Of a stretch of DNA of 5,079 bases, positions 4,931 to 5,079 are shown one piece after another. The notes under the pieces were generated by a model. It saw only the letters and a list, made by a program, of their open reading frames with translations. It did not search any database and had not been told where the DNA came from. The DNA comes from JBGLNJ01 sp964353405 (lineage in GTDB: Bacteria > Chloroflexota > Anaerolineae > Fen-1058), in the NCBI GenBank assembly GCA_964353405.1, contig CAYGWJ010000185.1, forward strand, positions 1 to 5,079. The letters are read 5' to 3'. Numbering within the stretch: position 1 is the stretch's first letter; each line of letters begins with the position of its first letter. A program made the translations under genes and the position numbers.

Positions 4931-5079
4931 GTGGCAACAATGCTTCTTCCACCTTGAGCTCGATCACCAGTTTGCCGTCTGCTACTACATCCACAAAGAA
5001 ACGGCCAATGCGATAACCCTTGTAGCGCAATTCAAATTCTACCTGTCGCTCCACGACGATGCCTCGTTCCACCAGCGCG
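4830..5079 (-). pseudogene. GxxExxY-family fragment, frameshifted and cut by the window edge
   Basis: The frame enters from the right edge as ALVERGIVVERQVEFELRY, then KGYRIGRFFVDVVADGKLVIELKVEEAL. This fits the middle of a GxxExxY protein, with the nuclease-like residues D28, E38 and K40 (numbered from the GTG at 5072-5070) all present. Similarity stops near 4938; the following 35 or so residues, Arg/Ala/Pro-rich, look like out-of-frame reading of the next gene and end at 4830. At nearly the same point the other frame picks up a second GxxExxY core at 4930. The two copies are only distantly similar. Likely explanations are a deletion or unequal recombination between adjacent homologues, or a frameshift in a two-domain protein. 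A sequencing error alone would not explain why the first copy lacks its C-terminal half. Confidence 0.6.

Overview
The window is a GC-rich bacterial segment in which every gene I can support lies on the minus strand. Codon use, gene content and several families of short dispersed repeats suggest a Chloroflexota (Anaerolineae-like) genome. That placement is inference, since there is no rRNA or other marker gene here.

Layout in transcription order, right to left. (1) At the right edge are two pieces of GxxExxY-family (PD-(D/E)XK-like) protein in different frames. The first piece keeps the D...ExK active-site residues and the second has lost all three. (2) A 12-bp perfect inverted repeat lies just before the GTG start of mutL. 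(3) mutL (561 codons) has an intact GHKL ATPase domain and an intact C-terminal endonuclease motif. It also carries two in-frame segments that look like dispersed palindromic repeats converted into protein. (4) The gap after mutL holds a near-consensus sigma70-type promoter (TTGACA, 17 bp, TAGAAT) embedded in a palindrome. A 97-bp MITE-like imperfect inverted repeat follows and would form most of the 5' leader of the next gene. (5) A 455-residue 8-oxoguanine deaminase-type amidohydrolase follows. (6) An integral membrane GT-C-type glycosyltransferase-like protein starts through a TGATG stop/start overlap with the amidohydrolase and runs off the left edge.

The left 1.35 kb looks at first like fragmented reading frames. 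One minus-strand frame is in fact open without a stop from 1347 to base 1 (449 codons). In the middle of this gene is a 21-bp tandem repeat of about ten units, encoding a Trp-Trp heptad (WW-R/Q-GGPS). A small hairpin repeat directly follows it, and another dispersed palindromic repeat lies at the left edge, all in frame.

The most interesting theme is that at least four unrelated short repeats sit in frame inside two protein genes, at predicted loops or linkers, while two more occupy gaps between genes. This resembles the in-frame palindromic elements known from Rickettsia, but in an apparently unrelated lineage. The amidohydrolase and membrane protein are probably one transcription unit; nothing in the sequence ties them to one pathway.
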